Below, one piece after another: positions 33,450 to 42,218 of a stretch of DNA of 64,000 nucleotides. The position numbers were made by a program, and so were the translations under genes. How positions within the stretch are numbered: the first letter of the stretch is position 1; every line of letters starts with the position of its first letter. The notes beneath the pieces were generated by a model that saw nothing but the letters and a program-made list of their open reading frames with translations, did no database searches and was not told where the DNA came from. The DNA lies in assembly GCA_963799365.1 (NCBI GenBank), contig CAWCWV010000007.1, positions 62,001 to 126,000 on the forward strand, read 5' to 3'. The stretch comes from Marinirhabdus sp963799365. Its GTDB lineage: Bacteria; Bacteroidota; Bacteroidia; Flavobacteriales; Flavobacteriaceae.

Positions 33450-34742
33450 TTAAGAATTCATCAACTCCTCGATCTCCTCTGCCTCAATAGGAATATTTTG
33501 CATCAAGTTAAAAGGCGATCCGCTTTCTTGAATAACTAAATCATCTTCCAATCTAATTCCAAAACCCTCATCCGGGATATAGATTCCAGGCTCAACAGTA
33601 AAAACCTGATTGGCTTCCATAGGCTCCCAAAGAATTCCGTAGTCATGAGTGTCCAAACCAATATGATGAGAAGTACCGTGCATAAAGTATTTTTTATAGG
33701 CAGGCCAATCCGGATTTTCATTTTGTACGTCTGCTTTGTCTAAGAGTCCAAGTCCTAGAAGTTCACTGGTCATTAACTTACCCACTTCTACGTGGTATTC
33801 CTTCCAAAACGTTCCTGGGACGAGCATCTTTGTCGCATCGTTTTTTACCCGGTTTACGGCATCATACACTTCGCGTTGGCGCTTAGAGAACTTTCCGTTT
33901 ACCGGAATAGTACGACTCATGTCGCTGCTATAATTGGCATATTCGGCACCGGCATCAATCAATATAAGATCACCGTCTTTACATTGCTGGTTATTTTCAA
34001 TATAATGGAGTACGTTGGCATTGTTTCCGCTTGCGATAATTGGGGTGTAGGCAAATCCTTTAGATCGGTTACAAAGGAACTCGTGCATAAATTCGGCTTC
34101 TAGTTCATATTCCCAAACGCCGGGTTTTACAAAATCGAGTATGCGACGGAAGCCTTTTTCCGTAATATTGCAAGCTTGCTGCATAATGTCTAACTCAATC
34201 TGGTCTTTTACTGAGCGCAATCGTTGCAAAATAGGATTACTCTTTGCCCAACTGTGTGCAGGAAATTTATCTTTGGTCGCTTTTATAAAACGAGCCTCGC
34301 GAGTTTCAGTTTCTACATTGGCGCGGTAGTGCTCGTTGGTATTAAAATATATGGTGTCACATTGCGTCATGACTTCGTAAAAAATCTTGTCAAAATCCTG
34401 TAACCAATACACGGTTTTAATACCACTGGTTTCTAGCGCTTTCTCTTTAGTGAGTTTTTCACCTTCCCAAACGGCGATGTGGTCATTAGTTTCTTTTAAA
34501 AATAAAATTTCACGGTGTTTTGGGTCTGGCGCATCTGGAAACAGAAGCAGCATACTCTCTTCTTGATCAACCCCGCTCAAATACAAAATATCTCGTGATT
34601 GTTGAAACGGCATTGTACTGTCTGCACTTATGGGGTAAATATCGTTACTATTAAAAACAGCTAAGCTCGAAGGCTTCATCTGCGCCATAAAGTTTTTACG
34701 ATTTTTTATGTAGAGGTCTGAAGAGATTGGGTGGTATTTCAT
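33450..34742 (-). CDS. pepP: Xaa-Pro aminopeptidase (aminopeptidase P, M24B)
   Basis: The 430-residue metallopeptidase releases N-terminal residues that precede proline. An N-terminal aminopeptidase P domain (1-150, RDILYLSGVDQEESMLLL) is followed by the pita-bread catalytic domain. The five metal ligands lie in LIDAGAEYANYSSDMSRTIP (two Asp), HGTSHHIGLDTHD (His), and EPGIYIP and IRLEDDLVI (two Glu). There is no signal peptide, so it is cytoplasmic. Transcribed leftward, it appears monocistronic, with a hairpin repeat after the stop. Confidence 0.94.
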   Translation of the reverse strand: MKYHPISSDLYIKNRKNFMAQMKPSSLAVFNSNDIYPISADSTMPFQQSRDILYLSGVDQEESMLLLFPDAPDPKHREILFLKETNDHIAVWEGEKLTKEKALETSGIKTVYWLQDFDKIFYEVMTQCDTIYFNTNEHYRANVETETREARFIKATKDKFPAHSWAKSNPILQRLRSVKDQIELDIMQQACNITEKGFRRILDFVKPGVWEYELEAEFMHEFLCNRSKGFAYTPIIASGNNANVLHYIENNQQCKDGDLILIDAGAEYANYSSDMSRTIPVNGKFSKRQREVYDAVNRVKNDATKMLVPGTFWKEYHVEVGKLMTSELLGLGLLDKADVQNENPDWPAYKKYFMHGTSHHIGLDTHDYGILWEPMEANQVFTVEPGIYIPDEGFGIRLEDDLVIQESGSPFNLMQNIPIEAEEIEELMNS

Positions 34743-34872
34743 AGTGTTTATTTCTTCCGTAAGGGCAGAATTTATTTTTTAGTACTTATTGAATTCAAAA
34801 ATACTGAAATTCTAAGGGTTTTGAAACTTGTATTTGAATTGTATTTCGTGCCAAGGTTGAAAGCTTTGGCTA

Positions 34873-34995
34873 GACATCCCCTCTAGCTCCCCTTCAAAGG
34901 GGAGAACTCATACTCTTGATTAAAAAAAGCATAGCTTTTTGTTGTCCAGCAGAGTGTTCCCCTTTGAAGGGGAAGTCAAGGGGATATTTTTCAAT
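34873..34995. repeat. Left hairpin repeat of the DUF559 unit
   Basis: Arms 34873-34907 and 34956-34991 are inversely related, and each contains its own CCCCTT/AAGGGG palindrome. An internal stem AAAAAGC-ATA-GCTTTTT (34924-34940) sits in the loop. Confidence 0.75.
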
Positions 34996-35015
34996 TTTTC
35001 TATATCTTTAATGTA

Positions 35016-35381
35016 ATGGCAAACAAAATAATCCCATATCGAAAAGACCTAAAAGAAAGAGCTAGAAAACTTCGAAATAATCAAACCGAAACAGAAGAAA
35101 AGCTTTGGAAAAAATTGCGACGAAAATCTTTGGGAGCAGAATTTCACCGTCAGGTACCTTTATTGGATTACATAGTAGATTTTTATTGTCATGAAATAGG
35201 ATTGGTTATTGAAATTGATGGTTCTATTCATGATACACAGGTTTTAGAAGATGGAAAAAGAGCAGGGAGATTAGAAGCCTATGGGGTTCGATTTTTGAGA
35301 TTTTCAAATGATGAAATAATTACTAATATAGAAATGGTTCTTTTAAAGATTAGACGGGAAGTTAATGAAAGCTTATGCTAA
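35016..35381 (+). CDS. DUF559 domain endonuclease (Vsr/PD-(D/E)XK-like)
   Basis: The 121-residue protein is a single DUF559 domain, related in fold to very-short-patch-repair endonuclease. LRNNQTETEEKLWKKLR at 20-36 and the catalytic stretch LLDYIVDFYCHEIGLVIEIDG (Asp55, Glu66, Asp68; cited here in outline) are characteristic, followed by IHDTQVLEDGKR and the arginine-rich end. Family members are often small, multi-copy genes in Bacteroidota. It is complete, has an ATG start, and lies in a pair of hairpin repeats. Target sequence and role are unknown. Confidence 0.85.
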   Translation: MANKIIPYRKDLKERARKLRNNQTETEEKLWKKLRRKSLGAEFHRQVPLLDYIVDFYCHEIGLVIEIDGSIHDTQVLEDGKRAGRLEAYGVRFLRFSNDEIITNIEMVLLKIRREVNESLC

Positions 35382-35483
35382 ACATTCCCTCTAGCTCCCC
35401 TTCAAAAGGGAGAACTTTCGAGCCCTATATGTAAATCTTTTTTAAGCCTCCCTTTGAAGGAGGTTGGTGGGATGTTTTTCAAT
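35380..35483. repeat. Right hairpin repeat of the DUF559 unit
   Basis: Arms 35380-35415 and 35446-35476 are inversely related. The repeat resembles 34873-34995 at both ends and overlaps the DUF559 stop codon (35379-35381). Confidence 0.75.
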
Positions 35484-35562
35484 GAGACATTATTACTAAA
35501 AGTAAACTATCTTGCCCATACCCAACAATTTCCCTATTTTGTACCTTCTTAAAAATTCAACC

Positions 35563-38412
35563 ATGAAAAACAAATTACTCTTTCTTTTTGTAGCGCTTTT
35601 TAGTGTAGTAATAGTTGCGCAACAGCCTGCAACTTCAGCTAATGAGGTAAAAAAAGGTCTGCAACAAAAATCGCAGCTCGCCGAAAATTCTTTAGTCAAA
35701 AATCTTCCGTTTAAAAATATTGGACCCACTATAATGAGTGGTCGTGTAGTAGATCTTGCCGTAAATCCGGATAATCCTACCGAGTTTTATGTAGGCTACG
35801 CAAGTGGTGGTGTGTGGCATACCAAAAACAACGGAACTACATTCACGCCAATTTTGGATAACAGTTCTACTCAAAATGTAGGGAGTTTGGCCGTGGATTG
35901 GAAATCTAAAACAATTTGGGTTGGAACTGGTGAGGTAAATTCATCTCGTTCAAGTTACGCTGGTATAGGTGTTTTGAAATCTGTTGATAATGGAAAGACA
36001 TGGAATACTGTGGGATTAGAGGACAGCCATCATATTTCAAAAATAATAATCAATCCGAATAATAATAATGAAGTAGTAGTTTCAGCAGTGGGACATTTGT
36101 ATTCTAGCAATAACGAGAGAGGTGTTTACAAAACTACCGACGGCGGAAAGACCTGGAAACAGACACTCTTTGTAAATGACCAAAGCGGGATTATTGAAAT
36201 GGACGCAGATCCTAACAATTTCAATCTGATGTATGCTTCATCTTGGGATAAAGACCGTAAAGCATGGGATTTCCGCGGAAATGGAACAGGAAGTGGAATT
36301 TATAAAAGTACAGATGGTGGTAGCTTCTGGACAAAAGTTTCAACACCTGGCAGTGGTTTTCCAACAGGAGAAGGCGTTGGGAGAATTGGATTGGCTGTTT
36401 ACGATGCAAATACCGTATATGCTATTCATGACAATCAGGCTAGAAGAAAAGACGAAGAAAAGAAAAAAGACGATGATGAACTTTCTAAAGAACAGTTTAA
36501 AACGATGACCTCTTCACAATTCTTAGCATTAGACGATAAGAAGTTGAACGCATACCTAAGGAACAATGGTTTTCAGGAAAAATATAAATCAGATAATGTG
36601 AAAAATATGGTACGTGGCGGCACCGTGAAGCCAGTAGATTTGGCCAAATATCTGGAAGATGCGAATAGTATGTTATTTGATACGCCAGTAATTGGTGCTG
36701 AGGTTTATAAAAGTACTGATGGCGGAAAATCCTGGAAGAAAACCCACGAAGGCTATTTAGATGGAATTTATTACAGTTATGGGTATTACTTCGGAAAAAT
36801 ACAAGTAGACCCTTCCAACAAAGAAGGAATCTATATTTATGGAGTTCCTATCTTGAAATCGAAAGATGGTGGAAAGACCTTCAAATCTATTTCGGCTCCT
36901 AATGTACATGCAGACCACCACGCACTTTGGATTAACCCAAAAATGCCAGGTCACCTTATTAATGGAAATGACGGTGGCGTAAATATAAGTTATGATGATG
37001 GGGAGAATTGGATTAAAAATAACCAGCCAGCTGTAGGACAATTTTACGCAATTAATGTAGACAATGAAGAGCCTTATAATGTATATGGAGGATTACAGGA
37101 TAATGGTGTTTGGGTAGGCGCTCATACTGCTGAAGAAAACCCTGGTTGGATGCAGGATGGACGATACCCATATGAATTTATTATGGGTGGCGACGGCATG
37201 CAAATTCAGATTGATAATCGCGATAGTGATATTGTGTACACTGGGTTTCAGTTTGGGAACTATTTTAGGTTGAATAGAAAAACAAATGAGCAAGCATACA
37301 TTCAGCCGAAACATGAGTTGGGTGAAAACCCATATCGTTTTAATTGGCAAACACCAATTTTATTGAGTCCTCATAATCAGGATATTTTATACTTGGGTGG
37401 CAATAAATTAATGCGTTCTATGAATCAAGGAACAAATTGGCAAGCAATTTCGCCAGATCTAACCAATGGAGGAAAAAAAGGAAATGTAGCGTATGGAACA
37501 TTGGCAAGTATTTCAGAATCTCCCTTTCAATTTGGATTGCTTTATACTGGAAGTGATGACGGATTGGTCCAAGTTACCAAAGACGGAGGTGCTTCGTGGC
37601 AAAATGTATCGAATAGCTTTCCGAAAGATTTATGGGTGAGCCGTGTGATCGCCTCGGAACATAAAAAAGAACGGGTATATGTAACATTAAATGGCTATCG
37701 CTGGGACGATTTTAAACCCTACGTTTATATGAGTGATACCTATGGAACAACATGGAAGAATATTTCAAACAACCTACCTACGTCGCCCGTAAATGTAATT
37801 CGTGAAGATCCAGTGAATCCAGATGTGTTGTATGTAGGGACCGATAATGGTGCGTATGTTTCTTTTAATCAAGGAGCCTCCTGGGAATCATTTATTGAAG
37901 GACTGCCAAGTGTAGCTGTTCACGATCTTGCTATCCAGAAACGAGATAAAGATTTAGTAGTAGGAACTCACGGTCGTTCTATCTATCTAGCAGATATTTC
38001 ATTACTACAAAAAATATCTTCTTCAACTATGAACGATTTGATATTGGCCGAAGTTCCTTCTATGCGCGCTTCGGGACGTTGGGGAAGTTCTGGATTTAAT
38101 GCCTTTGGAGATTTTATGAATGAACCTTCGTTGCCACTTCAGGTGTATGCGCCAAATAGTGGCACTGCTGAAATTTCAATAACAACTGAAGATGGAACTG
38201 AGGTAAATTCATTTAAAGCTGAAGTTGAAAAAGGAGTGAATGTAATTGCGTATGATGTAAGCCTTTCAGAAAAAGGAAAAAAAGCAATGGAGAAAAAAGA
38301 TATGAAACTCTCTGAAGCAGATAATGGAGTGACGTATTTACCAAAAGGAAGTTTTGAAATTAAAATTCTTTTAAATGGGAAATCTTCTTCACAAGCTTTG
38401 GAGTTGAAATAA
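35563..38412 (+). CDS. Sortilin/VPS10-like BNR beta-propeller secreted protein
   Basis: From the ATG at 35563 the protein has 949 residues with a signal peptide LFVALFSVVIVAQQ. An earlier frame start (35512) would put 17 residues before the signal and is rejected. NLPFKNIGPTIMSGRVVDLAVNPDNP is the usual opening of this group. Multiple BNR-type Asp-box repeats (KSTDGGKSWKKT, KTTDGGKTWKQT, TKDGGASWQNV) form a large propeller, annotated elsewhere as glycosyl hydrolase or sortilin-like. A Lys/Asp-rich insert (about 310-330) may be a flexible linker. No T9SS tail is visible. A catalytic function is unproven. Confidence 0.82.
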   Translation: MKNKLLFLFVALFSVVIVAQQPATSANEVKKGLQQKSQLAENSLVKNLPFKNIGPTIMSGRVVDLAVNPDNPTEFYVGYASGGVWHTKNNGTTFTPILDNSSTQNVGSLAVDWKSKTIWVGTGEVNSSRSSYAGIGVLKSVDNGKTWNTVGLEDSHHISKIIINPNNNNEVVVSAVGHLYSSNNERGVYKTTDGGKTWKQTLFVNDQSGIIEMDADPNNFNLMYASSWDKDRKAWDFRGNGTGSGIYKSTDGGSFWTKVSTPGSGFPTGEGVGRIGLAVYDANTVYAIHDNQARRKDEEKKKDDDELSKEQFKTMTSSQFLALDDKKLNAYLRNNGFQEKYKSDNVKNMVRGGTVKPVDLAKYLEDANSMLFDTPVIGAEVYKSTDGGKSWKKTHEGYLDGIYYSYGYYFGKIQVDPSNKEGIYIYGVPILKSKDGGKTFKSISAPNVHADHHALWINPKMPGHLINGNDGGVNISYDDGENWIKNNQPAVGQFYAINVDNEEPYNVYGGLQDNGVWVGAHTAEENPGWMQDGRYPYEFIMGGDGMQIQIDNRDSDIVYTGFQFGNYFRLNRKTNEQAYIQPKHELGENPYRFNWQTPILLSPHNQDILYLGGNKLMRSMNQGTNWQAISPDLTNGGKKGNVAYGTLASISESPFQFGLLYTGSDDGLVQVTKDGGASWQNVSNSFPKDLWVSRVIASEHKKERVYVTLNGYRWDDFKPYVYMSDTYGTTWKNISNNLPTSPVNVIREDPVNPDVLYVGTDNGAYVSFNQGASWESFIEGLPSVAVHDLAIQKRDKDLVVGTHGRSIYLADISLLQKISSSTMNDLILAEVPSMRASGRWGSSGFNAFGDFMNEPSLPLQVYAPNSGTAEISITTEDGTEVNSFKAEVEKGVNVIAYDVSLSEKGKKAMEKKDMKLSEADNGVTYLPKGSFEIKILLNGKSSSQALELK

Positions 38413-38495
38413 AAAAGTAATTAAATAGTCTTGTTTAACTCAAATAAATCAAGTTTAAACAAAATTTAACGTCATATTGATTCTAAATTATCATA

Positions 38496-38537
38496 ATACG
38501 GCTCTCAATGTTTGTATGAATGCATTGTGAGCCGTAT
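38496..38537. promoter_or_regulatory. Strong 15-bp dyad overlapping the sdhCAB promoter
   Basis: ATACGGCTCtCAATG (38496-38510) pairs with CATTGtGAGCCGTAT (38523-38537), 14 of 15 positions, over a 12-base spacer. The -33 TTTG lies in the spacer, and the right arm runs into the -7 TATTTTTG. It could be an operator that a dimeric repressor covers, or a hairpin; placement on the promoter favours an operator. Confidence 0.6.
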
Positions 38538-38542
38538 TTTTG
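38511..38542 (+). promoter_or_regulatory. Promoter of the sdhCAB operon
   Basis: TTTG (38511-38514) and TATTTTTG (38535-38542), separated by 20 bases, match the Bacteroidota consensus TTTG-N~20-TAnnTTTG. The -7 box ends 29 bases before the sdhC ATG. Confidence 0.65.
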
Positions 38543-38571
38543 TACTTCAAAATTTTGAAAACACAACCATA

Positions 38572-39264
38572 ATGGGAATAATATCCTCTTCCATCGCCCG
38601 AAAAGTTGCCATGGCACTTTCAGGCTTGTTCTTAGTTTTCTTTTTAGGACAGCATTTTACTATAAACCTAACTTCTGTAATCGACCCAGATACTTTTAAC
38701 AGTTGGTCTCATTTTATGGGGACTAACATTCTCGTGCAGGCTTTATTACAACCCATCCTTATATTTGGGGTTGTCTTCCATTTTATCATGGGTTTTATCT
38801 TAGAGATCAGGAATAGAAATGCCCGTGCTATAAAGTATCAATCTTTTAAGGGACATACCAATTCCACCTGGGCTTCAAGAAATATGATTATTTCTGGACT
38901 TGTAATTTTAGCTTTCTTAGGATTGCACTTTTACGATTTCTGGGCACCTGAAATGAATATAAAATATTTTAAAGGGGATATGACCGGTCTCTTAGATCCA
39001 GACAATGTAAATTCTGGTTTTAGGTATTATGAAGAACTGGTCCATAAATTTGAAAGTCCCATACGTGTTGGAATTTACTGTTTAGCCTTTGTATTACTGG
39101 CAGTTCATTTATGGCACGGCTTTGCGTCGTCATTCCAGAGTGTAGGTTTTAATAACAAATACTCGATGGCGCTAACGAAATTTGCTAAAGTATACGCAAT
39201 TGTGATTCCAGCTGGATTCATTTTTATAGCAGTATACCTACATTTTAATCAACTTCCACACTAA
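38572..39264 (+). CDS. sdhC: Succinate dehydrogenase cytochrome b subunit (type B)
   Basis: From the ATG at 38572 the 230-residue membrane anchor begins MGIISSSIARKVAMALSGLF, typical of the family; the longer frame from 38512 covers the promoter and is rejected. About five transmembrane spans and candidate heme-ligand histidines (His28, His70, His119 and those in VHLWHGF) fit a type-B, two-heme, single-anchor enzyme as in Bacteroidota and epsilonproteobacteria. It is the first gene of sdhCAB, and no separate sdhD is present. Confidence 0.93.
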   Translation: MGIISSSIARKVAMALSGLFLVFFLGQHFTINLTSVIDPDTFNSWSHFMGTNILVQALLQPILIFGVVFHFIMGFILEIRNRNARAIKYQSFKGHTNSTWASRNMIISGLVILAFLGLHFYDFWAPEMNIKYFKGDMTGLLDPDNVNSGFRYYEELVHKFESPIRVGIYCLAFVLLAVHLWHGFASSFQSVGFNNKYSMALTKFAKVYAIVIPAGFIFIAVYLHFNQLPH

Positions 39265-39275
39265 AAACGTTCGCT

Positions 39276-41291
39276 ATGTCAATATTAGACCCTAAAATAC
39301 CTGAAGGACCCTTAGCCGAAAAGTGGACCAATCATAAAAACAACATTGATCTTGTAAATCCAGCCAACAAGCGTAATATAGACGTAATTGTTATTGGTAC
39401 AGGCTTAGCAGGAGGTAGCGCCGCAGCAACCCTTGCCGAGCTTGGATACAATGTAAAAACTTTCTGCTATCAAGATTCTCCAAGACGTGCTCATTCAATT
39501 GCAGCACAAGGAGGAATTAACGCAGCAAAAAACTATCAGGGAGATGGAGATAGTAACTACCGTTTATTTTACGATACTGTAAAAGGGGGCGATTATCGCT
39601 CTCGTGAAGCTAACGTATATCGTCTGGCTGAAGTTTCGGCAAACATTATTGACCAATGTGTAGCACAAGGAGTTCCTTTTGCGCGTGAATATGGTGGTTT
39701 ATTGGACAACCGTTCCTTTGGAGGGGTATTGGTATCCAGAACTTTTTATGCAAAAGGACAAACTGGCCAGCAATTATTACTAGGAGCGTATTCGGCGATG
39801 AACCGCCAGATTAACCGCGGGAAAATTAAGCCTTACAATCGTCACGAAATGTTGGATATTGTAAAGGTAGGTGGTAAAGCGCGCGGAATTATTGCAAGAA
39901 ATTTGGTGACTGGAGAAATTGAAAGACACAGTGCGCACGCTGTTGTATTGGCAAGTGGTGGCTACGGAAATGTATTCTTCCTGTCTACCAACGCTATGGG
40001 AAGTAATGTAACAGCATCGTGGAAAGCACACCGAAGAGGTGCATTTTTTGCGAATCCTTGTTACACACAAATTCACCCAACTTGTATTCCGGTTTCTGGA
40101 GAGCATCAATCCAAACTAACATTAATGTCTGAAAGTTTACGAAATGATGGACGTATTTGGGTACCCAAGAAAAAAGAAGATGCTGAGGCTATTAGAGCGG
40201 GTAAAAAGAAACCTACGGAACTTAAAGAAGAAGACAGAGATTACTATTTGGAGCGAAGGTATCCAGCATTTGGAAACCTGGTTCCACGGGATGTAGCATC
40301 CAGAGCCGCTAAAGAGCGTTGTGATGCTGGTTTTGGAGTAAATAAAACAGGAGAAGCCGTATATCTGGATTTCGCCAGTGCATTTATTCGTTACGGAAAA
40401 GAAGAAGCATTAATACACGGGAACAAAAACCCAAGTGAAGAAGAAATATATAAATTAGGAGCAGCTGTTGTGGAGAACAAATATGGTAACCTGTTCCAGA
40501 TGTATGAAAAGATTGTAGATCAAAACCCATACAAAACCCCAATGATGATCTATCCTGCTGTGCATTACACCATGGGGGGGATTTGGGTAGATTATAACTT
40601 AATGACTACCGTTGAAGGTCTGTACGCAACAGGTGAAGCAAATTTTAGCGATCACGGAGCGAACAGACTAGGAGCTAGTGCCTTGATGCAAGGTTTAGCA
40701 GATGGTTATTTTGTATTGCCATACACTATTGGAGATTACCTTGCTAAGGATATTAGAACAGGTAAGATTCCAACAGATACGCCGGAGTTTGATGCGGTAG
40801 AAAAAGATGTGAGAGATAGAATCCTTAAATTAATGAGTGGTTCTGGACAGCATAGTGTAGATCATTACCACAAGAAGCTTGGAAAGATTATGTGGAATAA
40901 ATGTGGAATGTCCCGAAATGCCAAAGATCTTGAAAGCGCTATTTCTGAAATTGCTGAGCTTAGAAAGGACTTTTGGGCAAACGTAAAAATTCCGGGAACT
41001 GCAGATGGTTTAAATCAGGAGCTTGAAAAAGCGGGACGTGTGGCAGATTTCTTGGAATTAGGAGAATTGTTCGCCAAAGATGCCCTGCATAGAAACGAAT
41101 CTGCCGGTGGCCATTACCGTGAAGAAAGTGTAGAAACAAGTGGAGAGCAAAAAGGAGAGGCGTTACGTGACGATGAAAACTTTAAATATGTTGCCGCCTG
41201 GGAATATAAAGGAGAACCTAAAGATGCAGTGTTGCATAAGGAAGATTTGATTTTTGAGAATATTGAATTGAAAACACGAAGCTATAAATAA
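39276..41291 (+). CDS. sdhA: Succinate dehydrogenase flavoprotein subunit
   Basis: This 671-residue subunit carries FAD and oxidises succinate to fumarate in the TCA cycle. The dinucleotide fold is GTGLAGGSAAATLAE; the covalent FAD histidine is in RRAHSIAAQGGINAAKN. Substrate-binding regions are HPTCIPVSGEH, HYTMGGIWVDY and RLGASALMQGL. The length and the absence of an adjacent SdhD fit the type-B enzyme. It begins 12 bases after sdhC. Confidence 0.96.
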   Translation: MSILDPKIPEGPLAEKWTNHKNNIDLVNPANKRNIDVIVIGTGLAGGSAAATLAELGYNVKTFCYQDSPRRAHSIAAQGGINAAKNYQGDGDSNYRLFYDTVKGGDYRSREANVYRLAEVSANIIDQCVAQGVPFAREYGGLLDNRSFGGVLVSRTFYAKGQTGQQLLLGAYSAMNRQINRGKIKPYNRHEMLDIVKVGGKARGIIARNLVTGEIERHSAHAVVLASGGYGNVFFLSTNAMGSNVTASWKAHRRGAFFANPCYTQIHPTCIPVSGEHQSKLTLMSESLRNDGRIWVPKKKEDAEAIRAGKKKPTELKEEDRDYYLERRYPAFGNLVPRDVASRAAKERCDAGFGVNKTGEAVYLDFASAFIRYGKEEALIHGNKNPSEEEIYKLGAAVVENKYGNLFQMYEKIVDQNPYKTPMMIYPAVHYTMGGIWVDYNLMTTVEGLYATGEANFSDHGANRLGASALMQGLADGYFVLPYTIGDYLAKDIRTGKIPTDTPEFDAVEKDVRDRILKLMSGSGQHSVDHYHKKLGKIMWNKCGMSRNAKDLESAISEIAELRKDFWANVKIPGTADGLNQELEKAGRVADFLELGELFAKDALHRNESAGGHYREESVETSGEQKGEALRDDENFKYVAAWEYKGEPKDAVLHKEDLIFENIELKTRSYK

Positions 41292-41297
41292 CAGACT

Positions 41298-42044
41298 ATG
41301 AAATTGACGTTAAAAATATGGCGCCAAGCCAATGCAACTGCCAAGGGACAAATGGTAACCTACCCAATTGATGGTGTTGATGAAGATATGTCTTTTTTAG
41401 AAATGTTAGACGTATTAAATGAAGGGCTCATCAATAAAGGGGAAGACCCTGTGGTTTTTGACCACGATTGTCGCGAAGGTATCTGCGGAAGTTGTTCGTT
41501 GCAAATTAATGGAGAACCCCACGGACCAGATCGTTTGGTAACTACCTGCCAACTGCATATGCGTATGTTTAAGGATGGAGATACCATTGTTATTGAACCG
41601 TTTAGAGCGAAAGCGTTTCCAGTAATTAAAGATTTAATGGTAGACCGTAGTGCTTTTGATAGAATTCAGCAGGCGGGTGGCTATATTTCAGTAAATACCT
41701 CTGGGAATACCATAGATGCGAATGCTATTCCTGTTGAAAAGGAAAATGCAGACGATTCGTTCTATGCAGCAACTTGTATTGGTTGTGGGGCTTGTGTTGC
41801 AGCCTGTAAAAATGCAAGTGCAATGTTATTTACTTCTGCAAAAGTGAGCCAGTATGCATTACTGCCGCAAGGCCGTGTAGAAGCCACAACCAGAGTTTTA
41901 AACATGGTAGAACAAATGGATAAGGAAGGCTTCGGAAACTGTACGAATACAGGTGCTTGCGAAGTAGAATGTCCTAAAGGAATCTCTTTAGAAAACATTG
42001 CTAGAATGAATAGAGAATACCTTTCAGCTTCTTTGAAAGGCTAA
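41298..42044 (+). CDS. sdhB: Succinate dehydrogenase iron-sulfur subunit
   Basis: This 248-residue subunit passes electrons from FAD to quinone. An N-terminal [2Fe-2S] domain carries CREGICGSCS and C at TTCQLH, followed by CIGCGACVAAC and CNTGACEVECPKGI-type clusters for [4Fe-4S] and [3Fe-4S]. It starts six bases after sdhA and ends the operon before a clear terminator. Confidence 0.96.
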   Translation: MKLTLKIWRQANATAKGQMVTYPIDGVDEDMSFLEMLDVLNEGLINKGEDPVVFDHDCREGICGSCSLQINGEPHGPDRLVTTCQLHMRMFKDGDTIVIEPFRAKAFPVIKDLMVDRSAFDRIQQAGGYISVNTSGNTIDANAIPVEKENADDSFYAATCIGCGACVAACKNASAMLFTSAKVSQYALLPQGRVEATTRVLNMVEQMDKEGFGNCTNTGACEVECPKGISLENIARMNREYLSASLKG

Positions 42045-42063
42045 CTAACTTTATATATATCTC

Positions 42064-42100
42064 AAGAATCCCGTGTTTTTAATAAAACTCGGGATTCTTT
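42064..42100 (+). terminator. Terminator of the sdhCAB operon
   Basis: AAGAATCCCG (42064-42073) pairs with CGGGATTCTT (42090-42099), with a T-rich loop and downstream tract, 19 bases after the sdhB stop codon. Confidence 0.7.
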
Positions 42101-42218
42101 ATATTAATAAAATGACAGGATATAAAAACACCTAAAAAACTTCGCTTATTTTTTGAGAAAGATAGGATTCATCAGCAAATAAAACTATAAAGATTTTTGC
42201 TGTTTTTAGGCCAGTAAG

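Larger units (their letters stand above)
34873..35483. mobile_element. Putative DUF559 endonuclease unit flanked by hairpin direct repeats
   Basis: A small endonuclease gene is framed by two related hairpin repeats in the same orientation (34873-34995 and 35380-35483). Both begin with a block CATCCCCTCTAGCTCC/CATTCCCTCTAGCTCC and end with TTTTTCAAT. The gene's stop codon is inside the right repeat. The arrangement resembles that of RAYT genes with REP hairpins. Mobility is inferred, not shown. Confidence 0.5.

Noticed and set aside
35563..38412. Calling the sortilin-like protein a glycosidase
   Set aside because: BNR repeats alone do not show catalysis, and no glycosidase active-site motif was seen.
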